In this document: piece after piece, positions 1 to 10,443 of the stretch
How positions within the stretch are numbered: the first letter of the stretch is position 1
Layout of the letters: every line of letters begins with the position of its first letter
From: Smittium culicis
Taxonomy: Eukaryota > Kickxellomycota > Harpellomycetes > Harpellales > Legeriomycetaceae
Direction of reading: 5' to 3'
Assembly: GCA_001970855.1 (NCBI GenBank)
Contig: LSSN01000345.1
Location: 1-39,647, forward strand
DNA: 39,647 nt
The notes under the pieces: model-generated
Seen by the model: only the letters and a program-made list of their open reading frames with translations
Told to the model about the DNA's origin: nothing
The model's database searches: none
Translations under genes and position numbers: made by a program

Positions 1-3000
1 GAGGGGGGTCGGTTGAAAAATTATTTTTTTAATATTTTTTTAACTTTTTAAATATTTTTTTATATGTTTTTGTATACTTTTAAATAATGTTTAATAAACT
101 CTCAGAGACGAAAAAAAAAAAAAAACATTTAGACAAAAAAAAATAAAAAAAAAAGGATAAAAATTTCCGCATCGAATATAAATCTTCTATACTATCAACA
201 ATAATCATCAAACTCAATTCAAAATGTTTCAGCTGCGTTTCAATTTGATATTACCAGGATTTGAGCGTATTATTGAATTTTTTTCAGATTAATTTTATTT
301 TGAAGTTTTTAATTAAAAATTTATATCATATATTTTAATTATAAATCAATGATCAAATTATAATTTTTTTCATAATATCTTCTAGTAATTATTTGATTGA
401 TAAAATCAGTTAATGTTATTTGATTTCAGTCACAGCAGCTCTCGTAGAGCCTTTTTATTCAAAACTAAAATTTCATTAAAAAATTTTTATGCACAATTTC
501 GCTTTCAAAATTATTGATACCATCAAAAAAATATAACGTGAATTCGTTTTTATTTGAGTTATATATTATCTTAGCATATTATTCTTAGATTATACCATGC
601 CTGGCACTTTAAGGAAGCCTGTTTTATTTAATTTAAACATTTGTTTCTTTAAATTGACAGAATAATTTTATAAAATTGTCAAATCTGAATAATTTATATT
701 AAACATTAATAATTTTAATACGATAAATATATCCAGGTCAATAAATTCGCCAAAAATTATCCAATATCGCAACTTAAAATCATAACATAATTTTAGTGAC
801 CACTTTAAATGTTTTCATTGATTATGATTCTCATCAAGGCTAGCTAAACTCCAATCTTTCATAGCTATATCACCATAGAAAATTCAGAATTATATCCGAA
901 AATATACAAATATCATTAAATATATAAATATATTTTAGTTAATGGCTAAAATAAAAGATGAAATTCTTAGTAGTTTTGACGATATAAATTTGAGAAAATA
1001 TGTTTTTTTTATATCAGAATATTTAAATGTTGTATAATCGAGAAAAACCTCGTATGAATTTACTAATATTAATAAACACTGGATATATACTCTATTTACT
1101 TGATTTAAATTCAAAAAATTAGTACAAATATATTTTATAAATAGGATAGGTAAACTTCTCATCGATTTCAAGTTATACATGTTGATAAATTGAAGTAAGA
1201 AAAAAATTAAAATTTTGATATCATGGAAATTTAAAGACAATCTATTTATTTTTTTCATCAGACAGAGATTATCTTGATTAAATTGAATTAATTATGATTA
1301 ATAATTGACAAAAAATTAATTCTGATATTATCAAATACAAAACCTAAACTCTAAATAGAAAAAATGTATAGCGAATTTGGTATAAGTTTCTTTTTGAAGT
1401 AAAATATAAAGATTTAATACTATATATGTAAAAATTATTGATATTTTTAGTTTATTAAATAGCTTCAAAATATAAATTCAAAAAAATTAAACCGGGAAAA
1501 AATTCGAAAAAATCGAAAACATTTATACGCTTTAAGAAAAATTCCAATCTAAATTTATTTTCTGGTTATAAATAATATATTTTAGTCTAAAGTGTGAATT
1601 TGATTATGATTAAATCATTAAAACTTATTTTATTGAAAAATTATTCTATAATTAGTCCTCAAAGAAAAAAAATCAGCTTCAATTTCTAACAGTTAATAAA
1701 TATACAATTTATTAAATTTTAAAATGAATATATCAACCAAATAATATGATTTTGAGTATTTATTTTTTTATGAAATTAAATTAAATGATGAAAAAATTAT
1801 GCTGATGAATATTATCAAAAAACTTACTCATTAAATAATATATTTTTATCGCTAAGGCATAAAAATATTTATCTGAAAATATTATCAAAAAAAAGCCAAT
1901 TATCATTACTTGACTATATTTATAAAAGCTATATATTATCAAGTATTAGTTATTTTATATCAAAGTATATATTATATTTTAAATAATTAAATATAACCTA
2001 AATATATTATATAAATAGTAGTCAATTAATTAATAAAATGGCACAGAATTGAACATATCCTATACATTTATATATTTGTTTAAATAAAATATTTTATTAC
2101 ATCTAATATTTGATTTGAATTTTAAAAGTTTATGCTACTGTACAAAACATTCATAAAAATTTCCTTTTAAATATATTGAAATTAATTATTTGTGGGAAAA
2201 GTTAAAAGAACGAAAAAAAATCAGATGTAGCATTATACCATAGATTTATTATTGGAATTAATATTTCTTCAGGAAATTAGATAAACTTTAAAAACAAATA
2301 AATATACTGAGTTGCATCATAATTTCCAGAAATAGCAGTGGATACATTGGTGATAAGTTAATTTTGAAAAGATGAGTTGAAATAGTTAATCCTAGAATAT
2401 TTTAAGGATACAATTTTAGGAATATGATATTTTAATAAGTTAGTTGAATGAATTTTAAAAAAATATATCCATTGATAAAGACTGAATAAAATATATGTAA
2501 GAGTTGGGGATTTTATATATTAGTTTTAATTTATTTTTTAGTTTTTATTCATATCTTTTTATATTTTAAATTTGTGAGAAATTGTATTTTATTTGAAAAA
2601 TACTGTTAAAAAAGGTTTTATTGTTATGTTAATCAAATTTTTTACAAGTTATTGTTAGAAATAATGTTTTTTTTAATAATTAAAAATTTCGAAGACCCAA
2701 AAGTGGTATTTCTTGAGTCATTATTTATACATTATAAAAAATATTTATATTAAATATACCATGAAAGTGTATTATAAACGTATTTTTCGGTAGTATGAAT
2801 TTGAATATAAAAATTTTAGTAGTTAGTGAGAATATTTGCTATGTTATTTACAGTAATTTCTTTATTTACTTAGTCAATTATCGAATATTTATTTAAAATC
2901 AGGTTTTTTATGTTCTTATTTAGTTCTAATTAGCGATTATATTATATATTATTAATATTTAATTTATTTTAGCCAGTTTTTTGAATAAATTATAGCCTTT

Positions 3001-4846
3001 TTTATTTGAATTTTGATTTATCTAATTGAATTTATGAGAAATTTATTTATTTTCATAAAGTATTTTTTGGTTATAATAAATTTTATTCGCTAATAAATAA
3101 TAAATATCGAGTTTTTAAAGACGTTATTATGGATAGTTTAAGTCTGAATGACAATAAAATTAATATTGTCACGATCGCTTCCTAATTTAGATCCTCCAGA
3201 AATAATCTTTTTATTTAAAATAAATTAAACATGTGAAGAGATATAATTATAAATAATAAATTATTTATTAACTAAAATTTTTGATTGAAAAATTACAAAC
3301 TCGATTAGAGTAGCCAAATATACTTTTATAATAAATTAATCTCTCTAAAATAATTAGTAAGATAATCAAGTATACTATAAAAATAAAATATATACTTAAA
3401 AAAAACAATTCATTAAAAGCAAGTTATAGAAAAAAATGCAAATAAAAATTTCTGATGATTAAATGATTAAATGAGCTATTAATAATTTTAAATTTTGGAA
3501 ATGAAAGGCAAGTTTTAAAATAAATAAATCTTAAATATTAATAATAAATATTATTATGGTAAAATTTGCCACTACAATAAAGGTTGATAATCTGAAAGAA
3601 ACAAAAACAATAGTAAAGGCTTATAAAAAATAAACAGAGTTAAAAACACGATTATTTTGCGTTATAGATAATTTTAAATCGAAAAAAAATCCCAAATAAC
3701 AATAAATATTTAAATAAAAATAAACGCGGAATGGATTTCACCAATTATATAAATACATATGATCCGTAAATTAGACATTATAATTTGCATAAATAATATC
3801 CTATACATTATCAAAAAAAATCTCACAAAGGATAATAAATTCATAAATCAAGTGAAAATAAAAATCAAAAATTTTGAGACTAATTTTTATGTTTAGTCTA
3901 TCTAAAAAATATATAACCGGAATAAATACCCTTAATAGCTATTTAAACTCAGAGTATTAAGCCATCGGGAAAATTTTTTTTCGTAAAAATATTTACATAC
4001 TTAAAAAACATGTTAATTACCAACTATATAATAATTATGGTTTAATAAATGGCAGTAAACGATTTTAATAAACATCATAATCAGATAAGTAATTAAAATG
4101 AGCGAGATATATCATTTTTATATATTTTTAACAAACATAATATATAAAAAAAAATACTTCAGAAATAACTTTAAAATTTAGATGATAGATATTCACGTAT
4201 TTTAACTGGGAAATTAATATAAAAGATTTAAATAAAAATATCATTTTACGATTGAAGAATCGAAATTATATATTAAGTTAAATTATAGTATTCAAAAAGT
4301 TAAAAATATTCGAGTTTAATAGATAGATAATAATTTTAAATAATTAATTTGCGTAATATTAAATCAAAGTAGAATCGATTTCATTTATTTTCAGAGCATA
4401 TTTTTTTAAGGGCTCTCAAATAATTGGATTTGATTTTTTACCAGTAAATTTGAACTATTTTAATGATAATACAATAAAGCGATTCTTTAAAAACAGAGCA
4501 CTTTTATTCACAAATAGATACGGTGTATGAAATTTCATATTTTTTTATTATTTTATAAATAAAATCTATTATTTTTTTTAGCAAATAATACTTTTAAAAT
4601 GAAATAAATAAGTATAAAAATCAAAGCGACTTTCCAGTTCAGAAAATAGCTATTTTTATTTTAATGCATTAGTTCGAATAGTTTTTATATGTAACAAAGT
4701 GATTTCATAGTTCAGAATCAGCCGTATTATCAATTATTCAATTCTAAATATAAAAAAAAAAAATTATACTCAAAATTTTCTCAAATAGAATAGATTCAGC
4801 ACATATTCTATCAATTTAAGATTTAAGTATATATGAGGTTATTTAC
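1..4846. other. AT-rich gene-free region
   Basis: This stretch is extremely AT-rich, with stops in all frames and no recognisable protein motif, tRNA or rRNA. The longest open frame (935-1258, minus) has a low-complexity I/L/F/K/N composition expected by chance in such DNA, so I do not call it. Base composition is uneven: about 2480-3130 is T-rich on the + strand and about 3180-4350 is A-rich. The window opens on a short G run (positions 3-8). I see nothing else that can be supported. Confidence 0.6.
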
Positions 4847-5110
4847 AGGCGCTGAACTATTCCTATTAAAATCTTCCTTATCATAAACTTTAGCCTTATT
4901 TTTCAATCCTATTACAAAACTTCATCTGATGAATTAACCGGTATAACTATTAACGTTATTTGATTCACTTGTTCAAATAAAACTTTAAAGAATAAAATTT
5001 CCGCTTCTTCCAAGAGTATCCCATATAAATAAAAATGTAGTAAACCTGCTTTGGACTTGGTTATGAATAAATTTCAACAGCAAATTACTATATTAAAATA
5101 AAAATTTAAA
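4847..5110 (+). repeat. Diverged dispersed repeat, copy 1
   Basis: This segment aligns collinearly and in the same orientation with 23477-23755. Shared landmarks occur in the same order: an AGG(C/T)GC start, a (C/A)TATTAAAA-like block followed by TTCCT, a TCATC-GATGAATT block, an AACTA-TA block, TTCCG followed by CCAAGAGTATCC or CCTAAGAATATCC, and a final ATTTCAAC. Spacing is nearly constant and the differences are mainly substitutions. It has no coding capacity that I can see. It is most likely two decayed copies of a transposon or its non-coding end; the family is unknown. Confidence 0.6.
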
Positions 5111-7020
5111 AATTAATCAGTCCGATTCATGAATAAACTAATTTTTTCATATGATATTTAGCTTTAAAAATTTAACATATAACGTACAAGTATCAAACTG
5201 AGGATTCTGCTTTTATTATAAAAATGCTAATTGTAATCAAATATCCCGAGAGTATTTTATTTATACATCATCGGGCAGGAATATTCTTCAAATTATTTTA
5301 GATAGTTCAAATTGAATAGTACACGTTAGTTTATACTATAAAGTATTTAATAAGCTTAATTAAAAAAAATTATTATCTAAAATAAGTAATGTTTTTCTAA
5401 TATTCAAATATCTAGACGTTAAATCTAGATCAATTTCTTCTTATTATATAATTTTAGTTTGCTTTTTGTATTTTTTAGAGTTTAAAGTTCTAGAGAATAA
5501 AAATTTCTTACATAAAATAAATTTGAGATTATCTAAAGGTAAATAAGTAAAACATATAATACTTTTAGCAGATTAATATAATTTTAATTTATCTTGATAG
5601 CTTATTAATATTATTAAAAGTGCTATTATCGTTTTTTTAAGGATTTGATAAATTCATAGGAGATTGTATTATATAGAGATTTGCTGTGTTTTACTTTAAA
5701 AATTTACGAAATATACCCTATAAATTCCTGGGAATAAATTCTGAATTAAAATAGTCTAGGAAAAAAATCATAAACATTTTGCTCTAATTATAAAAGGTTA
5801 TAGAGCTATTAAAACTTATATCACTAATGTCTGTGATTATTCGTTATTTTATAGAATAAATACTATTGTTAAAAATCCATCAACATTTGTATAAAATAAA
5901 TCAAAATTTCTCGACTTATATTAAGCTTAAGTATAGGTTTTTTTATCCAAAAAAAAAAAAGTAATACAAAAATAGTCATTATTTCGTGAAAAAAAAATCA
6001 AATGGAAACATTTGGATATTTATTAATTAGAGAATATATTACAAAAGATTATTTACCCCTTCGCGGATGGTAGGTTGTTCTTAATCAGTTAATTATAACC
6101 AACTGTATTCAATAAAAGTAGTTTAATGCTGATATTTATCCAAAAATGGGTTTACTTTTGTATAGCAGAGAACAGTAAATTTGGTTATAAATGATAATCA
6201 AGTCAATAAATTGATTTATTTAAGGAGAGCTGGCAAGAAAGAGTTGGTAAAATAAATTGCATATCCATGGATTATAAAGTTTTATCTTGATTCAGAATCA
6301 CTCATCTTTCCTAGCTAGCTAATTAAATTCCATACGAGCAATTAACATTTCGAAGTTCAAAAAAGCATTCGCTCAAAAAATAGTACAACAAATAAAAAGA
6401 GCACTTAAAAATCACTAGCGAATTAAACCAGTTTTTTACAACTACTTTATTTATGAAGGGTAAAAAGACGTCACACTTTCAAAAAGAAATTAGTTTAGAT
6501 CATTTTTAGCAAAAGTCAGTAATTTCTTCAGATAAAGTTGCAGGGCTTATGTTGTAGCCAATGAAATTTAATTCTACATCGAACAATATAAATAACCAGT
6601 TGAATAACATGTGCACTGGAATCGATAATAAGGGACATGAACGGTTGGAAAAAAATACGTTACTGGCGAGCCTCTAGGAGAGCAGTTCAAATACCACCAT
6701 CGCGAATGGATGATAACGGTTGTTGAGTAGTTTTCAAATGCCCAAGAGAGTATATAGTCAATTAAAACATTATATCGACAGGTCAGAGAGGAGAGTCATT
6801 GATGATTTGATTGCATGGTAGGAGCTGTACTTTCATTTCTTGAGGAACTGAAGTGTTGGTATTGGGAATTGCATATGGGAGAATTTAGCGTTTGAGGAGT
6901 TTATTTAGCGTTTAGTAACATTGTGTTTCTGATATTTGTCTCATAATGCCAAACATTTACATTACTGGCTGAAACTCTGATGAATGTAAATTCATCTCGC
7001 TGTTATAATTTGCAATTTCT
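5111..7020. other. Gene-free region upstream of TCTP
   Basis: No supportable gene. From about 6050 rightwards the base composition becomes clearly less AT-rich than in the preceding 6 kb, and words with G and C increase, but stops interrupt every frame. This could be a decayed gene or non-coding RNA locus; nothing in it is recognisable. Confidence 0.45.
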
Positions 7021-7030
7021 AACGTCTATT

Positions 7031-7099
7031 CCAATTGGCCAGGAGTCAATTTTTTAATTGTTATTCAGATAAGAGATGAAATAGGCCAATTAGGGTTAG
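7031..7099 (+). promoter_or_regulatory. CCAAT pair plus telobox upstream of TCTP
   Basis: Two CCAAT boxes lie at 7031-7035 and 7086-7090. They sit inside an inverted repeat (AATTGGCC at 7033-7040 and GGCCAATT at 7084-7091). The second is followed directly by TTAGGGTTAG at 7090-7099. CCAAT is the binding core of the HAP/NF-Y complex. TTAGGGTT is the reverse complement of AACCCTAA, the type of site bound in fungi by the telobox factor Tbf1, often in front of translation-related genes. The cluster ends about 300 bases before the TCTP start codon. Function is inferred from the motifs and position only. Confidence 0.4.
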
Positions 7100-7322
7100 A
7101 TATTTGAATTTGTCAAATAAGTGGACGCTTCTAGTTCAGCTGAAGTTGTGGTTGGCGGAAATAAAAATTAGATATTGGAAATATTGACAGCCAATAGATT
7201 GCAGCAAATCGTAGCATGGTGTGTTAGGCTCTGAATGAAAATTTTTACGTCTGTAAATTTTTTCTTGAATTTCGGGCAATAAAAATTTGGTATTTTAATC
7301 ACACAAATCGAATTCTCTTTCT

Positions 7323-7375
7323 TTATAAAAGATTTTTTTTTGAAGGATTTTTTTTCTCCCCCACCTCATTTAGCA
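7323..7375 (+). promoter_or_regulatory. TATA-like core promoter and pyrimidine tract of TCTP
   Basis: A TTTATAAAAG TATA-like element at about 7322-7331 is followed about 20-30 bases later by a T/C-rich tract ending in CTCCCCCACCTC. That spacing suits transcription starting in or near the tract, so the mRNA leader would be short and could begin with pyrimidines. The sequence CATTTAG at 7368-7374 could also serve as a 3' splice site of a leader intron; I cannot tell which without transcript data. Confidence 0.4.
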
Positions 7376-7397
7376 GTACAGCCTACACTTATCAACA

Positions 7398-7901
7398 ATG
7401 CTTCTTTACCGTGATGTCCTTTCTGGAGATGAACTCTTCTCTGACGCTTTCCCAATGAAAGAAGTTGCTGACTTCTTCTATGAAGTAGACTGCAAAATGA
7501 TCACTGTTGGTGGTGACAACATTGATATTGGTGCCAACCCTTCTGCTGAAGATGGTGAAGAAATCATGGAAGATGGTGTCGAAACCGTCAACAACGTTGT
7601 CCACAGTTTCCGTCTCACAACTACCTCCTTCGACAAAAAATCTTACATGTCATACATCAAAGGATACATGAAAGCCATCGGTAAACACATCTCTGAAAAG
7701 AACCCTGACCGCCTCGCCGCCTTCCAAGAAAGTGCCAAGGTTCACGTCAAGAACATCATCACCAACTTCAGTGACTACGATTTCTACGTCGGTGAATCCA
7801 TGGACCCAGAAGGTATGGTTGCCCTTCTCAACTACCGTGAAGATGGTGTCACCCCATTCTTCACCTTCTTCAAGGATGGCCTCAAGGAAGAAAAACTCTA
7901 A
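7398..7901 (+). CDS. TMA19: Translationally controlled tumor protein (TCTP/Tma19)
   Basis: This is a 167-residue, intronless gene for TCTP, the normal length of the family. TCTP is an abundant cytosolic protein associated with ribosomes and stress responses; it binds translation factors and also associates with microtubules and mitochondria. The N-terminus reads MLLYRDVLSGDELFSDAF, as in the family. The first family signature is IGANPSAE at residues 44-51, and the second begins FYVGE at 129-133 and runs into DPEGMVALLNY. The acidic loop follows residue 51. The first ATG matches the family start. Codons end mostly in C or in highly used T/A pairs, and the gene is far less AT-rich than its surroundings, as expected for strong expression. 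It is followed 226 bases later by ASA1 on the same strand. Identification is secure. Confidence 0.97.
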   Translation: MLLYRDVLSGDELFSDAFPMKEVADFFYEVDCKMITVGGDNIDIGANPSAEDGEEIMEDGVETVNNVVHSFRLTTTSFDKKSYMSYIKGYMKAIGKHISEKNPDRLAAFQESAKVHVKNIITNFSDYDFYVGESMDPEGMVALLNYREDGVTPFFTFFKDGLKEEKL

Positions 7902-7959
7902 TTCATCCATCTAACCCACTCCCTCATATATATAAATATACTTACCTTTTGTTTTTTTA

Positions 7960-7965
7960 AATAAA
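7960..7965 (+). terminator. Poly(A) signal of TCTP
   Basis: AATAAA lies 59 bases after the TCTP stop codon and is followed by a T-rich stretch. It sits in the short space before ASA1, so TCTP transcripts very probably end between here and about 8000. Confidence 0.5.
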
Positions 7966-8126
7966 ATTTTCTTGATCCTTTCATCTACATGTGTTTGCCT
8001 TGTTTTCATTCATTATTTTTATTTCTTATAAATTCATTATTTATTATTTTGGTTTTTTTTTTGCATGTTCTTTCTAAAAATTTAGATGCAAATATTATTA
8101 ACGATAATTTAATTTCGCATTTAGCT

Positions 8127-10058
8127 ATGAACTTGATAGATCCAAGATTTGTATTCAGAGGTCATTCATCTCCTGTGAATTCAGTCCACTTTTTTTCGCC
8201 ACAATACTTTGTCTCTGGGTAACGTGTATCCCTAATTACTGTTAGTGTACCCTTATATATAATTAATAAATAATCATTTTTTTGTAATTTTCATCATCTT
8301 GCAACATAAGCGACCAGGCTGGTACCATTATAGTCTGGGACTTATTCATCAAGAAAAAGATCTTAACAGAGGTAAAGGCTCATTCAGACTCTATCCTTTG
8401 TGTAAAAGGAATCAGACTAGCAAATAACATCGATTACACTATAATCAGGTATTTCCTTTCTAAACATATTATAAAGATTTAGTATATTTTTACAATGTGT
8501 AATATATCCATAGCCCTTTAAAAATCCTGTTTTATAGTTTAAATCTATTTTACGCGATTCTATTAATTTACTCTCTCTTACAATTATTTTATTTTACTAA
8601 ACTCGATTCTACCTGCCAAAATATTAAAATAGTCAAGGAAGAGACAATGAGATTCACATATACAATCTAAAAGTTCACACAACTGATTCGAAACTTGAGT
8701 ATCAATATACTATAAAAGTGGACTCGATCTGTTTCACTTCTTTTACCATACTTAACACTGGTAGCACTTAAAATGATAACTATAAAAGCACACTTTAAAA
8801 TCATTACAGTATCATACAAGTCAATTTCTCAATAATTTTATCGTGCTTAATATTACAATAATTTACTTTCGTAGACAATCACATTTGGCTAGCTTGTCTA
8901 TCAGATTCTAACAACAATACGATATCTCTATGTAATTTGAACTCTAGAGAATCTTTTAATTCAACTATAGGTAGATGGACTATCAACTCGAGTTCCGAAC
9001 AGCACTGTAAGAAATAAAAACTCCAACAACCTTATTATTATTTATATATCTCTATCTCAAATAAAAGTTGGGTGATCAGCAAAATTAATAAATGGATTTT
9101 ATTAGACGGATATATTAATTATGTTTTTCTGCAACTGTATTTTAGCTATGTGTTTAGCTTTAAAACTTTTAAACATTAAAGAAGAGCAGCTCTTAGTAAT
9201 CGGAAATGATGATGGCTCTATAGCGCTTTTTTCCATTGATTTTATCCATGGTAGGGTCACTTTATTAAATACATCAAGAGTTCATACGGATTCTATTTTA
9301 TCAATTGCAGTCCTTCAAGGAAAGAATATGCTTGCAGTTGCTGGAACCTCAAAAAAAATATCCATTTTAAGCTTCAACAATGTAAAATTTATTACCTATA
9401 TATACCTTTATTATCCATTAAGTTTGACTAATATATTTTTATTTTTATTTTTTTAAAAAATAAATTTATATTATAGTCTGGATTATCAGATCAAGTAGCA
9501 AGTATTGCACTGCCCAATGTTGGTGTAAGCTCTTTGGAATTTTCGCCTGACGGAGCTGTTTTAGCTGCTGGGTGCTGGGATTACAGGGTTAGGCTAATTG
9601 ATACAACTCGTTATACAATAATATCAACCTTGAAATTTCACAACAGCAACATATCGTCAATTTCTTTCAATACCAGCGAAGCCCCGCAGTTTTACTTTGA
9701 CTCCTCAAACCAAGATAGGAAAAATCCTAAAGATTCTACTCAAACCGGACCTGACCACCAGAGTACAGCGCAGCCTCAAGAATCTCGCATTGATTCCAAC
9801 ATCCCATCTATTGAAGCTGGAAGTAGCACTGATTCACTTATAAAAAATTCGCCGACTTCTGAAAAATCTGTGACCCAAGCTTTGCGCAGTCACGATATCA
9901 CCATAAATCCCGCCATTTCAGCCGACAATTTATTGATAGAAACTCAGCGCTTTATGAACACATCAAATATAACCAAAAGAATGTTGAAAAATTACGGTAA
10001 TCCTTACCTTTTGGTATCTAGTTATGACAACAGAATCTCTCTATGGGAAAAGGAATAA
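8127..10058 (+). CDS. ASA1: Asa1/GNB1L-type WD40 repeat protein (six exons)
   Basis: I rebuilt six exons: 8127-8218, 8311-8448, 8633-8760, 8875-9006, 9146-9381 and 9477-10058. They sum to 1308 nt, giving 435 residues in one frame. All introns are GT-AG (92, 184, 114, 139 and 95 nt), and TACTAA at 8595-8600 is a good branch site. WD40 blades read across the junctions: FRGHSSPVNSVHF, then SGDQAGTIIVWDL; QGRDNEIHIYNL; GNDDGSIALFSID; LAAGCWDYRVRLID; and the terminal SSYDNRISLWEKE, typical of Asa1/GNB1L. This family works with the TTT/R2TP chaperone system that matures PIKK kinases, and yeast Asa1 belongs to the ASTRA complex. A Ser/Thr/Gln-rich insert (about residues 307-413) interrupts the last blade. 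An in-frame hydrophobic extension upstream (from 7989) lacks family similarity, so I start at 8127. WD40 identity is very firm; the Asa1 assignment is likely. Confidence 0.85.
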
Positions 10059-10443
10059 CAGATTTTCCAACAAAAAACATATATTATCTATATTCTTTTC
10101 TTAATTTGAAGTTGTTCAGTAGAAGAATAAATACGAATAATATTATAGAATCTTACACTTTATAAACTTTAAGCGCCGAATAAAATATAAAATTCGACTG
10201 CATATATATATATTTTACAAATGTTTTTGGACCATAAAACTATTTTAATACAAACTTTCGATATGTCATCCATTGATATAAAAAAAATTCCACATTTTGC
10301 AGCATTTGTATATTCAATAACGATTGTAAGACTGCAAATAAAATGCCACTTTTTTATTTTTAAATATTTCGTTATCAAAACAAACCAAAACTATGAGAAA
10401 AAGTCTACTAAAAATGGCTATATAGTTTAATTATAATAAGATT
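10059..10443. other. Convergent intergenic spacer with poly(A) signals
   Basis: Spacer between the 3' ends of ASA1 (+) and the phosphoesterase gene (-). AATAAA on the + strand at 10126-10131 can serve ASA1, and its complement at 10353-10358 can serve the minus-strand gene. Short overlapping open frames on both strands here are AT-rich chance frames. No other feature seen. Confidence 0.5.

Noticed and set aside
935..1258. 107-codon open frame on the minus strand
   Set aside because: Composition is I/L/F/K/N-rich as expected from AT-rich DNA; no motif, no homologous pattern and no neighbouring exon.
6790..6870. Possible C/D-box snoRNA (TGATGAT ... CTGA)
   Set aside because: The box C context lacks the purine, no terminal stem pairs the flanks, and no second box pair is seen.
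6970..7010. TGATGA near an ATTCAT hairpin, snoRNA-like
   Set aside because: No CTGA box at a suitable distance downstream; the hairpin arms are only 6 bp.
7392..7914. Minus-strand and alternate-frame ORFs over TCTP
   Set aside because: They are shadows of the well-supported TCTP reading frame.
7989..8126. Upstream in-frame extension of ASA1 with a hydrophobic segment
   Set aside because: A signal-like segment does not suit a nuclear/cytosolic WD40 protein, and the family-like sequence begins at 8127.
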